NCBI GenBank assembly: GCA_964631945.1
Contig: CAZWAY010000029.1
Coordinates: forward strand, 5,752 to 69,751
Origin: JABFRZ01 sp964631945
GTDB lineage: Bacteria > Planctomycetota > UBA1135 > GCA-002686595
Direction of reading: 5' to 3'
DNA: 64,000 nt
Shown: one piece after another, positions 1 through 7,628 of the stretch
Layout: the number at the start of each line of letters is the position of its first letter
Numbering within the stretch: position 1 is the stretch's first letter
Translations under genes and position numbers: made by a program
The notes under the pieces: model-generated
Databases searched by the model: none
What the model was told of the DNA's origin: nothing
Seen by the model: the letters and a program-made list of their open reading frames with translations, nothing else

Positions 1-594
1 CGAGACGCGCGTGACCACGTTGACCCCGGTGATGCCGAGCAGCTTGAGCAGCCGCCCGGCGCCGAGGAAGCACGCCAGCGTGAAGGCCAGCACGAGCGCG
101 AGCTCGCCCAGCACCACGCCCGCGCGCAGCACGTCCCCGCCCGCCTCCGACATGAGCAGCACGACCGAGGTCAGGGCGCCGGGACCGGCCACCAGCGGGA
201 TCGCCAGCGGGAAGACCGAGACGTCGGCGCGCCGGCCGCTCTCCTCTTCCTCGCTCGCGGTGGTCGTGCGCAGACCCGAGTGGCGCACCATCAGCATGTC
301 GACCGAGAGCAGGAACAAGAGCACCCCGCCGGCGATGCGGAAGGCCGCCAGCTGGATCCCGAGCGCGCCCAGCAGGAGCTCGCCGACCAGCGCGAAGCCG
401 AGCAGGATCCCGGCCGCGATCGCGACCCCGCGCAAGGCGATGCGCCGGCGCTCCGCGCCCGTGTGCCCCGCCGTGAGGGCCGCGAACATCGGCGCCGTGC
501 CGATCGGGTCGACCGTGACGAGCAGCGTCACGAAGCTGGCGATCCACGGTTCGATGGCAGGGCTCCGGAAGAGCAGCCTAGCGACCCGTGGCAC
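1..594 (-). CDS. MarC family integral membrane protein (3' end beyond window)
   Basis: Read on the minus strand, the protein contains the family signature VDPIGTAPMF near its N-terminus followed by several hydrophobic helices, as in the MarC/UPF0056 family of about 200-220 residue inner-membrane proteins whose transport function is still unclear. About 198 codons are present, so only a short C-terminal piece lies outside the window. The GTG at 594 is the most upstream usable start before the conserved IEPWIASFV segment; it overlaps the end of the WD40 gene by 17 bp, which suggests translational coupling and membership of the TetR-SRPBCC-WD40 operon. The exact start is uncertain (a rarer start nearer 560 is possible). 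Confidence 0.75.
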   Translation of the reverse strand, partial: MPRVARLLFRSPAIEPWIASFVTLLVTVDPIGTAPMFAALTAGHTGAERRRIALRGVAIAAGILLGFALVGELLLGALGIQLAAFRIAGGVLLFLLSVDMLMVRHSGLRTTTASEEEESGRRADVSVFPLAIPLVAGPGALTSVVLLMSEAGGDVLRAGVVLGELALVLAFTLACFLGAGRLLKLLGITGVNVVTRVS

Positions 595-2650
595 GGCGTT
601 CTGCCTGCGGCCCGCCACGCAGCACGCGCACGGTGTCGTCCATGGGCAGGGCGAAGAGCTCAGCGCCGTCGCGACTCCAGCGCACGAACCACACGCCGGC
701 CGTGTAGGAGAGCCGCAGGAGCCCCTCGCCGCTCGCGGCCTGCCAGAGCTCGAGCGTGTGGTTCGAGAGCCCGGCGGCCAGGCGCGTCCCGTCGGGCGAA
801 TAGGCCAGCGCATGGACCCCGCTGGCCGCGGAGGGGAGCGCTCCCAGGGGCACACCGCTGTGCGCATCCCACACGCGCACGTCGCGCCCGCAGGCGCTCG
901 CCAGGCGCTGGCCGTCGGGATGGAAGGCCAGCGCGACCTGCCCGGGCGGATGGCCCTCGAGGTGGCGCACGAGCGTGGCCGCCAGCGGATCCCACAGGCG
1001 TACGCTCCCATCCGGGTGACCCGCGGCGAGGCGTTTCCCGTCGAGGCTCCAGGCCAGGTAGCCGGCGCGCTCGCCGCCGTCGTCGAGCGTCGCCGCCGGC
1101 TCCCAGGACGGCACGTGCCACAGGCGCACCGAACCGCCCGCGCCCGGAGCCGCCAGGAGGCGCGAGTCGGGTGAGAACACGGCGCAGAGGAGCTGGTCCC
1201 CGAGATCCTGGAGCTCGGCCACGAGCGCGCCGTCCGCGGGGTTCCACAGACGCACCTTGCCATCGTTGCCGGTGCTGGCGAGCCAGCGTCCGTCCGCGCT
1301 CCAGTCGACCCCCACGGCCGACTGCGAGTGGCCCTTCCAGGCGCGGAGCTCGCGCCCGCTCGCGCATTCGAGGATGCGGATCCAGCCCTCCCAGCCGGCG
1401 GTCGCGGCGCGCTGCCCGCTCGGATCGAGGGCCAGCGAGTACGAGGTCGAGGGCCCGCGCCACACGTCGCGCGCGGGATCCACGGCGTCGAGGTCCCAGA
1501 CGCGCACGTCGCCCTCCACGCCCGCGGTGTAGAGCCGCGCGCCGTCCGGGCTCGCCACCACGCTCTGCACCGAGCGTTCGTGCGCGTGCAGGGTGGCGAG
1601 CGCGCGCCCGTCCGCCGCGTCCCACAGGCGCAGCGTGAGGTCGGCCCCGACCGTGGCCAGACGCTTCCCGTCCGGCAGGTAGACGACGTCGTTCAGCTCC
1701 TTCTGCGTGCCCTCGCTGCCGGTGTCGAGCGTGCGCAGCAGCGTGCGCGTGGCGACGTCCCACAGGCGCGCGCGCCCGTCGGCGTAGGCCACCGCGAGCG
1801 TGGCCCCGTCAGGCGCGAAGGCGAGGTCGCGCACCGCCAGGTAGTCCTCGCTGGGCGGCGGGACCAGGCGCACGGGCTCGGACCAGTGCCCGGTCTCCCA
1901 CAGCGCCACGTCGAAGTCCCAGGTGCCGGCCGCGAGCACCCTCCCGTCCGGGCTGAAGGCGAGCGCGGCGATCGGCTTGACGCCGTGCTCGAGGCTCTCG
2001 AGGCGCTCGCCGCTCTCGCCGTCCCACAGGTTGAGCGTGCCCCACACGCCGCGCTCGGCCGAGCGCTTCCACGAGCTCACCGCGAGCATCCCCTCGGGCC
2101 CGAAGGCGAGCGCGGCCACGCCCTGGCCATTGTCGGGGAGCACGCGCAGCTGCGCGCCGCTCTCGACGTCGAAGAGACGCACGCTGCCGTCCGAGCAGGC
2201 CGTCGCCAGGCGCCGTCCGTCGCTCGAGAACGCCGGCGACCACACGGCCGCGGTGTGGCCGGTGAGCACGTGGCGCGTGGCGCCGGTGCCCGCATCCAGG
2301 ATGCGCGCGCTCTGGTCGCCCGAGGCGCTGGCCAGCCAGCGTCCGTCCGGGCTCACGGCCAGGTCGGTCACGGTGCCCTCGTGGGCGGGGAAGCGCGCGG
2401 CGCTGCGCTCGACCTGAGCCGCGAGGTAGCGCCATTCGAAGCCGCGGTGCGCGCGCGGGGCCTCGGCCAACCAGCGCTTCGCCGCGTCGGTCTCGTGCAG
2501 ACGCAGGGTCGCCTCGGCGGCCGTGGTCGCGGCCGCGTAGAGGCGCCAGGAGAGCTCGCGCTCGGGGCGCTCGAGCGCCAGGGGCGGATCCTGGAGCGGG
2601 GCCGCGAGGAGCGGCGTCGCGAGGAGCAGCCCGGCCGCGAAGGAGCGCAT
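578..2650 (-). CDS. Secreted WD40-repeat protein with 14 blades
   Basis: A 690-residue protein with a Sec signal peptide (MRSFAAGLLLATPLLAAP) and an N-terminal helical segment ending in RGFEWRYL, a motif typical of planctomycete WD40 proteins and of the region just before the propeller in their WD40 kinases. The rest is made of 14 consecutive WD-type repeats (recurrent SPDGRWLASASGD / VRLWD patterns), matching two seven-bladed beta-propellers. No enzyme domain is visible, so a periplasmic scaffold role is likely, but the partner is unknown. The ATG at 2650 overlaps the stop of the upstream SRPBCC gene (TGATG). The reading frame stays open far upstream, but that extension is the shadow of other genes. 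Confidence 0.85.
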   Translation of the reverse strand: MRSFAAGLLLATPLLAAPLQDPPLALERPERELSWRLYAAATTAAEATLRLHETDAAKRWLAEAPRAHRGFEWRYLAAQVERSAARFPAHEGTVTDLAVSPDGRWLASASGDQSARILDAGTGATRHVLTGHTAAVWSPAFSSDGRRLATACSDGSVRLFDVESGAQLRVLPDNGQGVAALAFGPEGMLAVSSWKRSAERGVWGTLNLWDGESGERLESLEHGVKPIAALAFSPDGRVLAAGTWDFDVALWETGHWSEPVRLVPPPSEDYLAVRDLAFAPDGATLAVAYADGRARLWDVATRTLLRTLDTGSEGTQKELNDVVYLPDGKRLATVGADLTLRLWDAADGRALATLHAHERSVQSVVASPDGARLYTAGVEGDVRVWDLDAVDPARDVWRGPSTSYSLALDPSGQRAATAGWEGWIRILECASGRELRAWKGHSQSAVGVDWSADGRWLASTGNDGKVRLWNPADGALVAELQDLGDQLLCAVFSPDSRLLAAPGAGGSVRLWHVPSWEPAATLDDGGERAGYLAWSLDGKRLAAGHPDGSVRLWDPLAATLVRHLEGHPPGQVALAFHPDGQRLASACGRDVRVWDAHSGVPLGALPSAASGVHALAYSPDGTRLAAGLSNHTLELWQAASGEGLLRLSYTAGVWFVRWSRDGAELFALPMDDTVRVLRGGPQAERRATGR

Positions 2651-3273
2651 CAGCTCCCCTCGAGGGCTTGCTTCAGTCGCTCGAGGCTCGCGCTCCAGCC
2701 GGCGCGCAGCTCGTCGGCGTCGCGGCGTGCCTGGATGCGCGTGTGGTTGAGCGTGATGCCGGTCTTGCCCTTGCCCTTGTCGGCAAACAGCACCTCGACC
2801 TGGCTGCCGGGCGCGCGCGTGGCGTGCTCCCACGCCAGGCGCAGGTCCTTGTTGGCGCGGATGCGCTGGAACGTGGCCCGGTCGCCGTCGGCGTTCTCGA
2901 GCGTGCCACCGTCCTCGAAGGCGACCTTCGACTTCGCGCCCAGCCAGCGGTCGAGGTCCGCGGCCTCGCCGAAGGCCCGGAACACGCGCGCGAGCGGCGC
3001 CGCCACGGTCTTGGTCGAGCAGATCGAGTAGCCCCTGGGCTTGCCGTCCTTCTCCTTGGCGCCGCGTGCGCGCTCGTACTCGACCACCACGGTCGTGGCC
3101 CACCACTCGTCGAGCTTCTGCTCGGAGTAGAGCGAGTTCACGAGCTCGCGCCGTCCGCGCGCGAGGCCACCGGCCCCGTCCAGGTGCGCGAACCACTGCT
3201 GGAGCGTCTTGCCCGTCTTCGCGCGGGCGCTGGCATCGGTGACGTCGGGATTCTCGGTCAGAGGGGGCTTCAT
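2650..3273 (-). CDS. SRPBCC / AHSA1-like protein with N-terminal DUF4287-type region
   Basis: A 207-residue soluble protein. Residues about 15-65 (KTGKTLQQWFAHLDGAGG and following) resemble the DUF4287 helical segment, and about 75-205 look like an SRPBCC/AHSA1 (activator of Hsp90 ATPase homologue 1-like) helix-grip fold, with the STKTVAAPLARVFRAF start, DLDRWLG and a GKGKTGITLNH strand. Bacterial members of this family bind small hydrophobic ligands or act as stress-related proteins; the ligand here is unknown. It sits 12 bp downstream of a TetR regulator and is overlapped by the WD40 gene, so it is probably regulated by that TetR protein. Confidence 0.8.
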   Translation of the reverse strand: MKPPLTENPDVTDASARAKTGKTLQQWFAHLDGAGGLARGRRELVNSLYSEQKLDEWWATTVVVEYERARGAKEKDGKPRGYSICSTKTVAAPLARVFRAFGEAADLDRWLGAKSKVAFEDGGTLENADGDRATFQRIRANKDLRLAWEHATRAPGSQVEVLFADKGKGKTGITLNHTRIQARRDADELRAGWSASLERLKQALEGS

Positions 3274-3285
3274 GGGGTTCCTTCG

Positions 3286-3918
3286 CTAGTGGTCGGGGGT
3301 CGGCATCGCTTCGGGCGGCGCCCAGCCGCGGGCCTCGGCCAGCAGGCGCTCGACGTAGTCGCGCAGCGTCACCACGGCCGCGTCGTAGGCCTCGAAGTCG
3401 CGGTAGGTGCGCGCGAGCATCACGGCGCCCTCCATGGTCGTGAGCACGAACACGGCCAGCCGGCGCGGCTCGACGTGGGCGGGCAGACGCTCGCGCGCTT
3501 CCTCGAAGCAGGCCGTGACGGCGTCCAGCCAGTTGTCGAAGTTCTCGGCCAGCAGGCGACGGATGGTGGCGTGCGAGTTCGCCAGCTCGAGCACCAGGTT
3601 CCCGATCGGACAGCCGTGGTCGAACTCGGTGACGGTCAGCATCTGGCGGTAGCCCGCCAGGAGCCCGAAGACGCGCTCGATCGGGTCCGAGATGCGCTCC
3701 CAGATCGGCGCCAGCACTTCCGGGTGGAGGCGCTGCTTGCGGTGCTCGAGCGTGGCCGCGAGCAGGTCCTCCTTGGTCGGGAAGAAGTGGTACAGGCTGC
3801 CCGGGTTGGCTCCGGCGTGCCTGGCCACCTGGGCCAGGCCGGTGCGCTCGTACCCCTGGAAGACGAACAGCTCCATGGCGGCCTCGATCAGGCGGGCGCG
3901 GGTGTCCTGGGGTGCCAT
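3286..3918 (-). CDS. TetR/AcrR family transcriptional regulator
   Basis: A 210-residue protein with an N-terminal helix-turn-helix (residues about 5-50: DTRARLIEAAMELF, then GLAQVARHAGANPGSLYHFF) typical of TetR repressors, and a C-terminal ligand-binding region. The YHFFPTKEDLLAATLEHR stretch follows the family pattern closely. It is the first gene of a minus-strand operon with the SRPBCC, WD40 and MarC genes, and a short inverted repeat lies directly in front of its start, consistent with autorepression. The inducer cannot be deduced. Confidence 0.92.
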   Translation of the reverse strand: MAPQDTRARLIEAAMELFVFQGYERTGLAQVARHAGANPGSLYHFFPTKEDLLAATLEHRKQRLHPEVLAPIWERISDPIERVFGLLAGYRQMLTVTEFDHGCPIGNLVLELANSHATIRRLLAENFDNWLDAVTACFEEARERLPAHVEPRRLAVFVLTTMEGAVMLARTYRDFEAYDAAVVTLRDYVERLLAEARGWAPPEAMPTPDH

Positions 3919-3925
3919 CGACTTG

Positions 3926-3939
3926 GTTGGCTGACCAAC
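3926..3939. promoter_or_regulatory. Probable TetR operator
   Basis: Inverted repeat GTTGG-CTGA-CCAAC, 7 bp upstream of the TetR ATG (3918). It lies where the promoter or leader of the operon must be, so a bound dimer would block its transcription. Arms are only 5 bp, so the boundaries are tentative. Confidence 0.5.
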
Positions 3940-4049
3940 TTACAGGCGATTCCGGCCCCGGGCCAGGCCCGCGAGGCCGTTTTCCCGACCCCGCTGCTGT
4001 AAAGTCGCGGTTCCCGCGCCTTGCCGGCCCCGTCCCCGAGCCCCTCCCC

Positions 4050-6230
4050 GTGATCTCGGCCGTTCTCCTCAGTCTGCTGCTGGTTCCCCAGGCCGCGCCC
4101 GAGGCCGAGAGTGCGCTCCCGAGCGATGCCGCCGGGATCACGGCCCTCTTGCTCGAGCGCAAGGACGACGCCGACCCCGAGCTGGTGCGCCGGCTCTCGA
4201 ACCTGAAGACGCCCGAGGCGCTCGCCGGCCTGACGCGCTTCTACGACGGGGTCGCCAGCCTCTACATGCGGCGCATCGCGCTGCACGGCTTCGCGCTGTT
4301 CGACGGCGTGGCCGAGTGCGAGGCCCCGGCGCTGCAGAAGCTGAGTGACGTGGCCACGCTCACGTACGAGACCGAGCTGCGCGAGACGGCCGTGGACGAG
4401 CTGGCGCGCTGCCGCGGCGGACGCCCGTTCCTGGCGGCGATCGTGGCCTCGAACGCGGACGACGCCGTGCGCGAGCGCGCCCTGCGCCTGCACGTGTCCG
4501 AAGCGCGACCCGAGGACGTGCCCTGGTACCTCGAGCTCTACTCCTCGCAGGCGGCCAAGGCCAAGGAGAAGCGCGGCAAGGCCAAGGACGAGCGCCCGAG
4601 CGAGCCGCTCTTCACGCCCTTCCTGAAGGAGATCGCCTTCGACGGTCTGGCGGCCTCGCGCACGCCGGCGGAGCTGGTCGAGGCCACCCGTTCCGACTAT
4701 TCGCCGAACTCGGTGGGGCTGGTGGGCGTGCGGCGGCGCGCGCTGGAAGAGCTGGCCGCGCGGCGCGCCCCGGAGGCGCTCGAGTGCGCCGAGCGCCTGC
4801 TGGACGAGCGCCGCGAGCGCCCCGACGTGCGCCTGTTCGCGGCCAAGGTCCTGCTGGACGAGCGCGGCTCGAAGGTGGCCGAGCGCCTGTACAAGGACGC
4901 GCGCCGCGGCGTCCCGCTCGAGCTGGCCTTCGGCATCGCCGACCTCCTTGTGGCCCTGGACGAGCCCAGCCTGCGCAGCCAGGTGCTGCGCAACCTGGGC
5001 CAGGGCCAGGAGCAGGAGCAGCGCTTCCACCTGCGCCTGGCCGCGCGCATTCCCGACGCCAAGGTCGACAAGGCGCTGCTCGAGCTCTCGAAGGAGAAGG
5101 TGCGCGCGGTCGCGGTGGACGCGCTGCGCGCCATGGGCGCGCGCGGCAACCCGACCTTCGTGCCGCGCCTGCAGGAGCTGCTGAAGTCCGAGCGCGACCC
5201 GCCGCGGCTCTCGGCCGCGCTCGAGGCCATGAACCGCATCCGCGGCTCCGATCCGGCCTGGCGCACCGAGCTCACCGGCTTCGCCACGCACCCCCAGGCG
5301 ATCGTGCGCAACGCCGCGCTCGAGGCCATCGGCGCCAGCCAGGACGCGAGCCAGCTCGCGACCCTGATCCAGGCCCTCGAGCACGCCGACTGGACCACGC
5401 GCCTGACGGCCGCGCACGCGCTCGAGCGCTTGCACCAGGCCGAGGGCGTGGGCGCGCTCTGCCGCCGCATTCCCGCCGAGGAGGGCCGCATGGCGGCCGA
5501 ATTCGCCGACATCCTGTGGCGGCTGACGGCGCAACCCTTCCGGGTGGACACCAAGCAGTGGACGCGCTGGTGGGAGAGCGAGGGCGCGAGCTTCCGCTTC
5601 CCCACGGCCGATGAGTTCCAGAAGCGCCAGCGCGAGCGCGAGCTGCGCGAGGACAAGGAGATCTCGCGCTCGTTCCGCGGCGTCAAGGTCGACTCGCGCT
5701 TCTTCGGGCTGCGCATCCGCTCGCACCACGTGGCCTTCGTGATCGACGTCTCGGGCTCGATGGACTGGCGCCTCGGCGGCGAGCGCGCCACCGAGGGCCC
5801 GAAGCGCATGGACGTGGCGCGCAAGGAGCTGCTGGCCTGCCTCGAGGCGCTGGAGGCCGGCACCTTCTTCAACATCCTGCCGTTCGCGAACGGTGCCACG
5901 CCCTGGAAGGAGAGCGCGGTCGAGTGCACCGAGGAGACCTTCACCGAGGCCTCCGAGTTCGTGACCGAGCTCGGCGCGCTGGGCGGCACCAACGTCCACG
6001 CCGGCCTGCGTCAGGCCTTCTCCGACCCCGAGGTCGACACGATCTTCTTCCTCTCGGACGGCGAGCCCTCGGTGGGCGAGCTCACCGACCCGACCGCGAT
6101 CCGCGAGGCGGTCCAGGGCTGGAACCACCAGCGCGGGGTGGTGATCCACACCATCTCGATCGGCGACCGCTTCCCGCTGCTCGAGTGGCTCGCCCAGGAC
6201 AGCGGCGGCGCCTACCGCACGTATCCGTAG
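4050..6230 (+). CDS. Secreted HEAT-repeat protein with C-terminal VWA domain
   Basis: A 726-residue protein if started at the GTG at 4050, which places a signal peptide (VISAVLLSLLLVPQAAP) at the N-terminus; a more upstream start would add a non-conserved, proline-rich extension. Residues about 30-520 are helical HEAT/Armadillo-like repeats (many LEAIGASQDASQLATLIQAL-type units). The C-terminal ~170 residues form a von Willebrand factor A domain with a complete first MIDAS motif DVSGS starting at D566, then a TNVHAGLR threonine segment and FFLSDGEPS. VWA domains bind metal-dependent protein ligands; HEAT repeats usually scaffold. Divergent from the TetR operon. A -10-like TAAAGT lies at 4000-4005. 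Confidence 0.82.
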   Translation: MISAVLLSLLLVPQAAPEAESALPSDAAGITALLLERKDDADPELVRRLSNLKTPEALAGLTRFYDGVASLYMRRIALHGFALFDGVAECEAPALQKLSDVATLTYETELRETAVDELARCRGGRPFLAAIVASNADDAVRERALRLHVSEARPEDVPWYLELYSSQAAKAKEKRGKAKDERPSEPLFTPFLKEIAFDGLAASRTPAELVEATRSDYSPNSVGLVGVRRRALEELAARRAPEALECAERLLDERRERPDVRLFAAKVLLDERGSKVAERLYKDARRGVPLELAFGIADLLVALDEPSLRSQVLRNLGQGQEQEQRFHLRLAARIPDAKVDKALLELSKEKVRAVAVDALRAMGARGNPTFVPRLQELLKSERDPPRLSAALEAMNRIRGSDPAWRTELTGFATHPQAIVRNAALEAIGASQDASQLATLIQALEHADWTTRLTAAHALERLHQAEGVGALCRRIPAEEGRMAAEFADILWRLTAQPFRVDTKQWTRWWESEGASFRFPTADEFQKRQRERELREDKEISRSFRGVKVDSRFFGLRIRSHHVAFVIDVSGSMDWRLGGERATEGPKRMDVARKELLACLEALEAGTFFNILPFANGATPWKESAVECTEETFTEASEFVTELGALGGTNVHAGLRQAFSDPEVDTIFFLSDGEPSVGELTDPTAIREAVQGWNHQRGVVIHTISIGDRFPLLEWLAQDSGGAYRTYP

Positions 6231-6299
6231 CCGGACCGGCCAGCGCGGCAGGTGGCCTGCCCGCCGGCCCGGCGGCGCGCCCGGAAACGCGGGAAGGGC

Positions 6300-6332
6300 T
6301 TGACGCGACTGTACTATATGAACTAGAACAGT
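6300..6332 (+). promoter_or_regulatory. YtrA-type GntR operator overlapping the operon promoter
   Basis: A TTGACG -35-like hexamer (6300-6305) runs into a 25-bp near-perfect inverted repeat at 6308-6332. The arms ACTGTACTAT and CTAGAACAGT match in 8 of 10 positions when folded, and a TAGAAC -10-like hexamer (6324-6329) lies in the right arm. This has the form of operators bound by YtrA-subfamily GntR regulators. It is 13 bp upstream of the GntR ATG, so autoregulation of the three-gene operon is very likely. Confidence 0.8.
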
Positions 6333-6345
6333 CGAACACCTGGCC

Positions 6346-6741
6346 ATGCCGCTGCGCGTCGACCCCCGCTCCTCCGAGCCGCTCTTCGAGCAGCTCGTCT
6401 TCCAGGTCAAGCGCGCGGTCGCGGAGGGGGCGCTCGAGCCGGGCTCGAAGCTGCCCTCGGTGCGCGAGCTCGCCCGGGAGCTGGCCATCAATCCGAACAC
6501 GGTCGTACGCGCGATCGAGGCCCTCGAGCGCGACGGGGTGATCGTCCGCCGGCAGGGGGCGGGCTGCTTCGTGAGCGACAAGCCCAGCGACCTGGGCACG
6601 CGCGAGCGCCTCCGTCGGCTCGAGGGCCTGTTCGCGCGCGCCGTGACCGAGGCCTTCCACCTCGGCTTCGGCCCGGCCGAGATCCGTGAAGCCGTGGAGG
6701 AGCGCCTGGCGGCGCTGGAGACGAGGAAGAGGTCCCGATGA
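6346..6741 (+). CDS. GntR family regulator, YtrA subfamily
   Basis: A 131-residue protein: winged helix-turn-helix (residues about 10-80; SEPLFEQLVFQVKRAVAEG, KLPSVRELARELAINPNTVV, GVIVRRQGAGCFV) followed by only a short two-helix dimerisation tail. The lack of a ligand domain and the coupling to an ABC transporter define the YtrA subfamily, which in Firmicutes controls antibiotic- or cell-wall-stress-responsive ABC genes. Its stop overlaps the ATPase start (ATGA). A palindromic operator lies immediately upstream. Confidence 0.93.
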   Translation: MPLRVDPRSSEPLFEQLVFQVKRAVAEGALEPGSKLPSVRELARELAINPNTVVRAIEALERDGVIVRRQGAGCFVSDKPSDLGTRERLRRLEGLFARAVTEAFHLGFGPAEIREAVEERLAALETRKRSR

Positions 6742-7628
6742 CGAACGCGATCGAGTTCCAGGACGTGGTCCGGCACTTCGGCGAGCAGGAGGTTCTGCGC
6801 GGCCTGTCCTTGCGCGTAGCGCCCGGAGAGGTCTACGCGCTGCTCGGGCGCAACGGCGCGGGCAAGACCACCGCCCTGCGCATCCTGCTGGGGTTCCTGC
6901 GGCCGCACGGGGGCGAGGCACGGGTCCTGGGTCTCGCGAGCGCCACGCTCGTGCCCGCGGAGCGCGAGCGCATCGGCTACGTGAGCGAGGGACACAAGCT
7001 CTACCTCGAGATGCGCGTCGATGGCGCGCTGGCCTTCGAAGCCGGCACGCGCCCACGCTTCGAGCGCGCCGCGGCCGAGCGCGAGCTCGCGCGCTGCGGG
7101 ATCCCGCGCTCGAAGCGCATCCACGCCCTCTCGCGCGGCCAGCGCGCCCAGCTGGCCCTGATCCTGGCCGTGTGCGCCGCGCCGGAGGTCCTGATCTTCG
7201 ACGACCCGGCCATGGGACTCGACGTGGCCATGCGGCGCGAGCTGCTGGGGTCGCTGATCGAGCTCCTCTCCGCGCGCGGCACGGCGGTGCTCCTCTCCAG
7301 CCACATCCTCTCCGACGTCGAGCGCATCGCCGACCGCGTCGGGATCCTGCACGGGGGCGCGCTGATCGTCGATGCGCCGCTGGACGAGCTGAAGCGGCGG
7401 GTCGAGAAGCGCCACTGGGTCCCGAAGAACGGCGCGCGCGCGCCCGAGGTCGCCGGCCTGCTGCGCTCGCGTGCGGTGGCGGGCGGCTACGAGCTCACGC
7501 TGCTCGACCTGGACCCGCGGCGCGAGTCCGAGCTGCGCGCCGGAGCCGCGCGCGTGTCGGAGCGGATCGACCTCGACCTCGAGGAGCTCTTCCTGGAGGT
7601 CACTTCCGTCCCGGAGGCCTCACGATGA
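6738..7628 (+). CDS. ABC transporter ATP-binding protein (ABC-2/Ytr type)
   Basis: A 296-residue ATPase: Walker A GRNGAGKT at residues 37-44, signature LSRGQ at 131-135, Walker B VLIFDDP with D155-D156, and the H-loop SSH. The residue after the Walker B aspartate is Asp (D156) instead of the usual catalytic Glu, which could slow hydrolysis. The C-terminal ~70 residues are the extra domain usual in ABC-2 exporters. The gene overlaps both neighbours by 4 bp (GntR upstream, permease downstream), so the three are one translationally coupled unit. Confidence 0.92.
   Translation: MTNAIEFQDVVRHFGEQEVLRGLSLRVAPGEVYALLGRNGAGKTTALRILLGFLRPHGGEARVLGLASATLVPAERERIGYVSEGHKLYLEMRVDGALAFEAGTRPRFERAAAERELARCGIPRSKRIHALSRGQRAQLALILAVCAAPEVLIFDDPAMGLDVAMRRELLGSLIELLSARGTAVLLSSHILSDVERIADRVGILHGGALIVDAPLDELKRRVEKRHWVPKNGARAPEVAGLLRSRAVAGGYELTLLDLDPRRESELRAGAARVSERIDLDLEELFLEVTSVPEASR

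Noticed and set aside
2651..4162. The WD40 reading frame stays open on the minus strand up to 4162, suggesting a 1194-residue protein.
   Set aside because: The extension lies over the SRPBCC and TetR genes in another frame and has Arg/Pro/Ala-rich, non-protein-like sequence; the signal peptide at 2650 marks the real start.
3888..7415. A 1175-codon open frame on the minus strand opposite the VWA, GntR and ABC genes.
   Set aside because: Antisense frames are long by chance at this GC content; its sequence is low-complexity Arg/Ala/Gly/Glu and the opposite strand has clear families.
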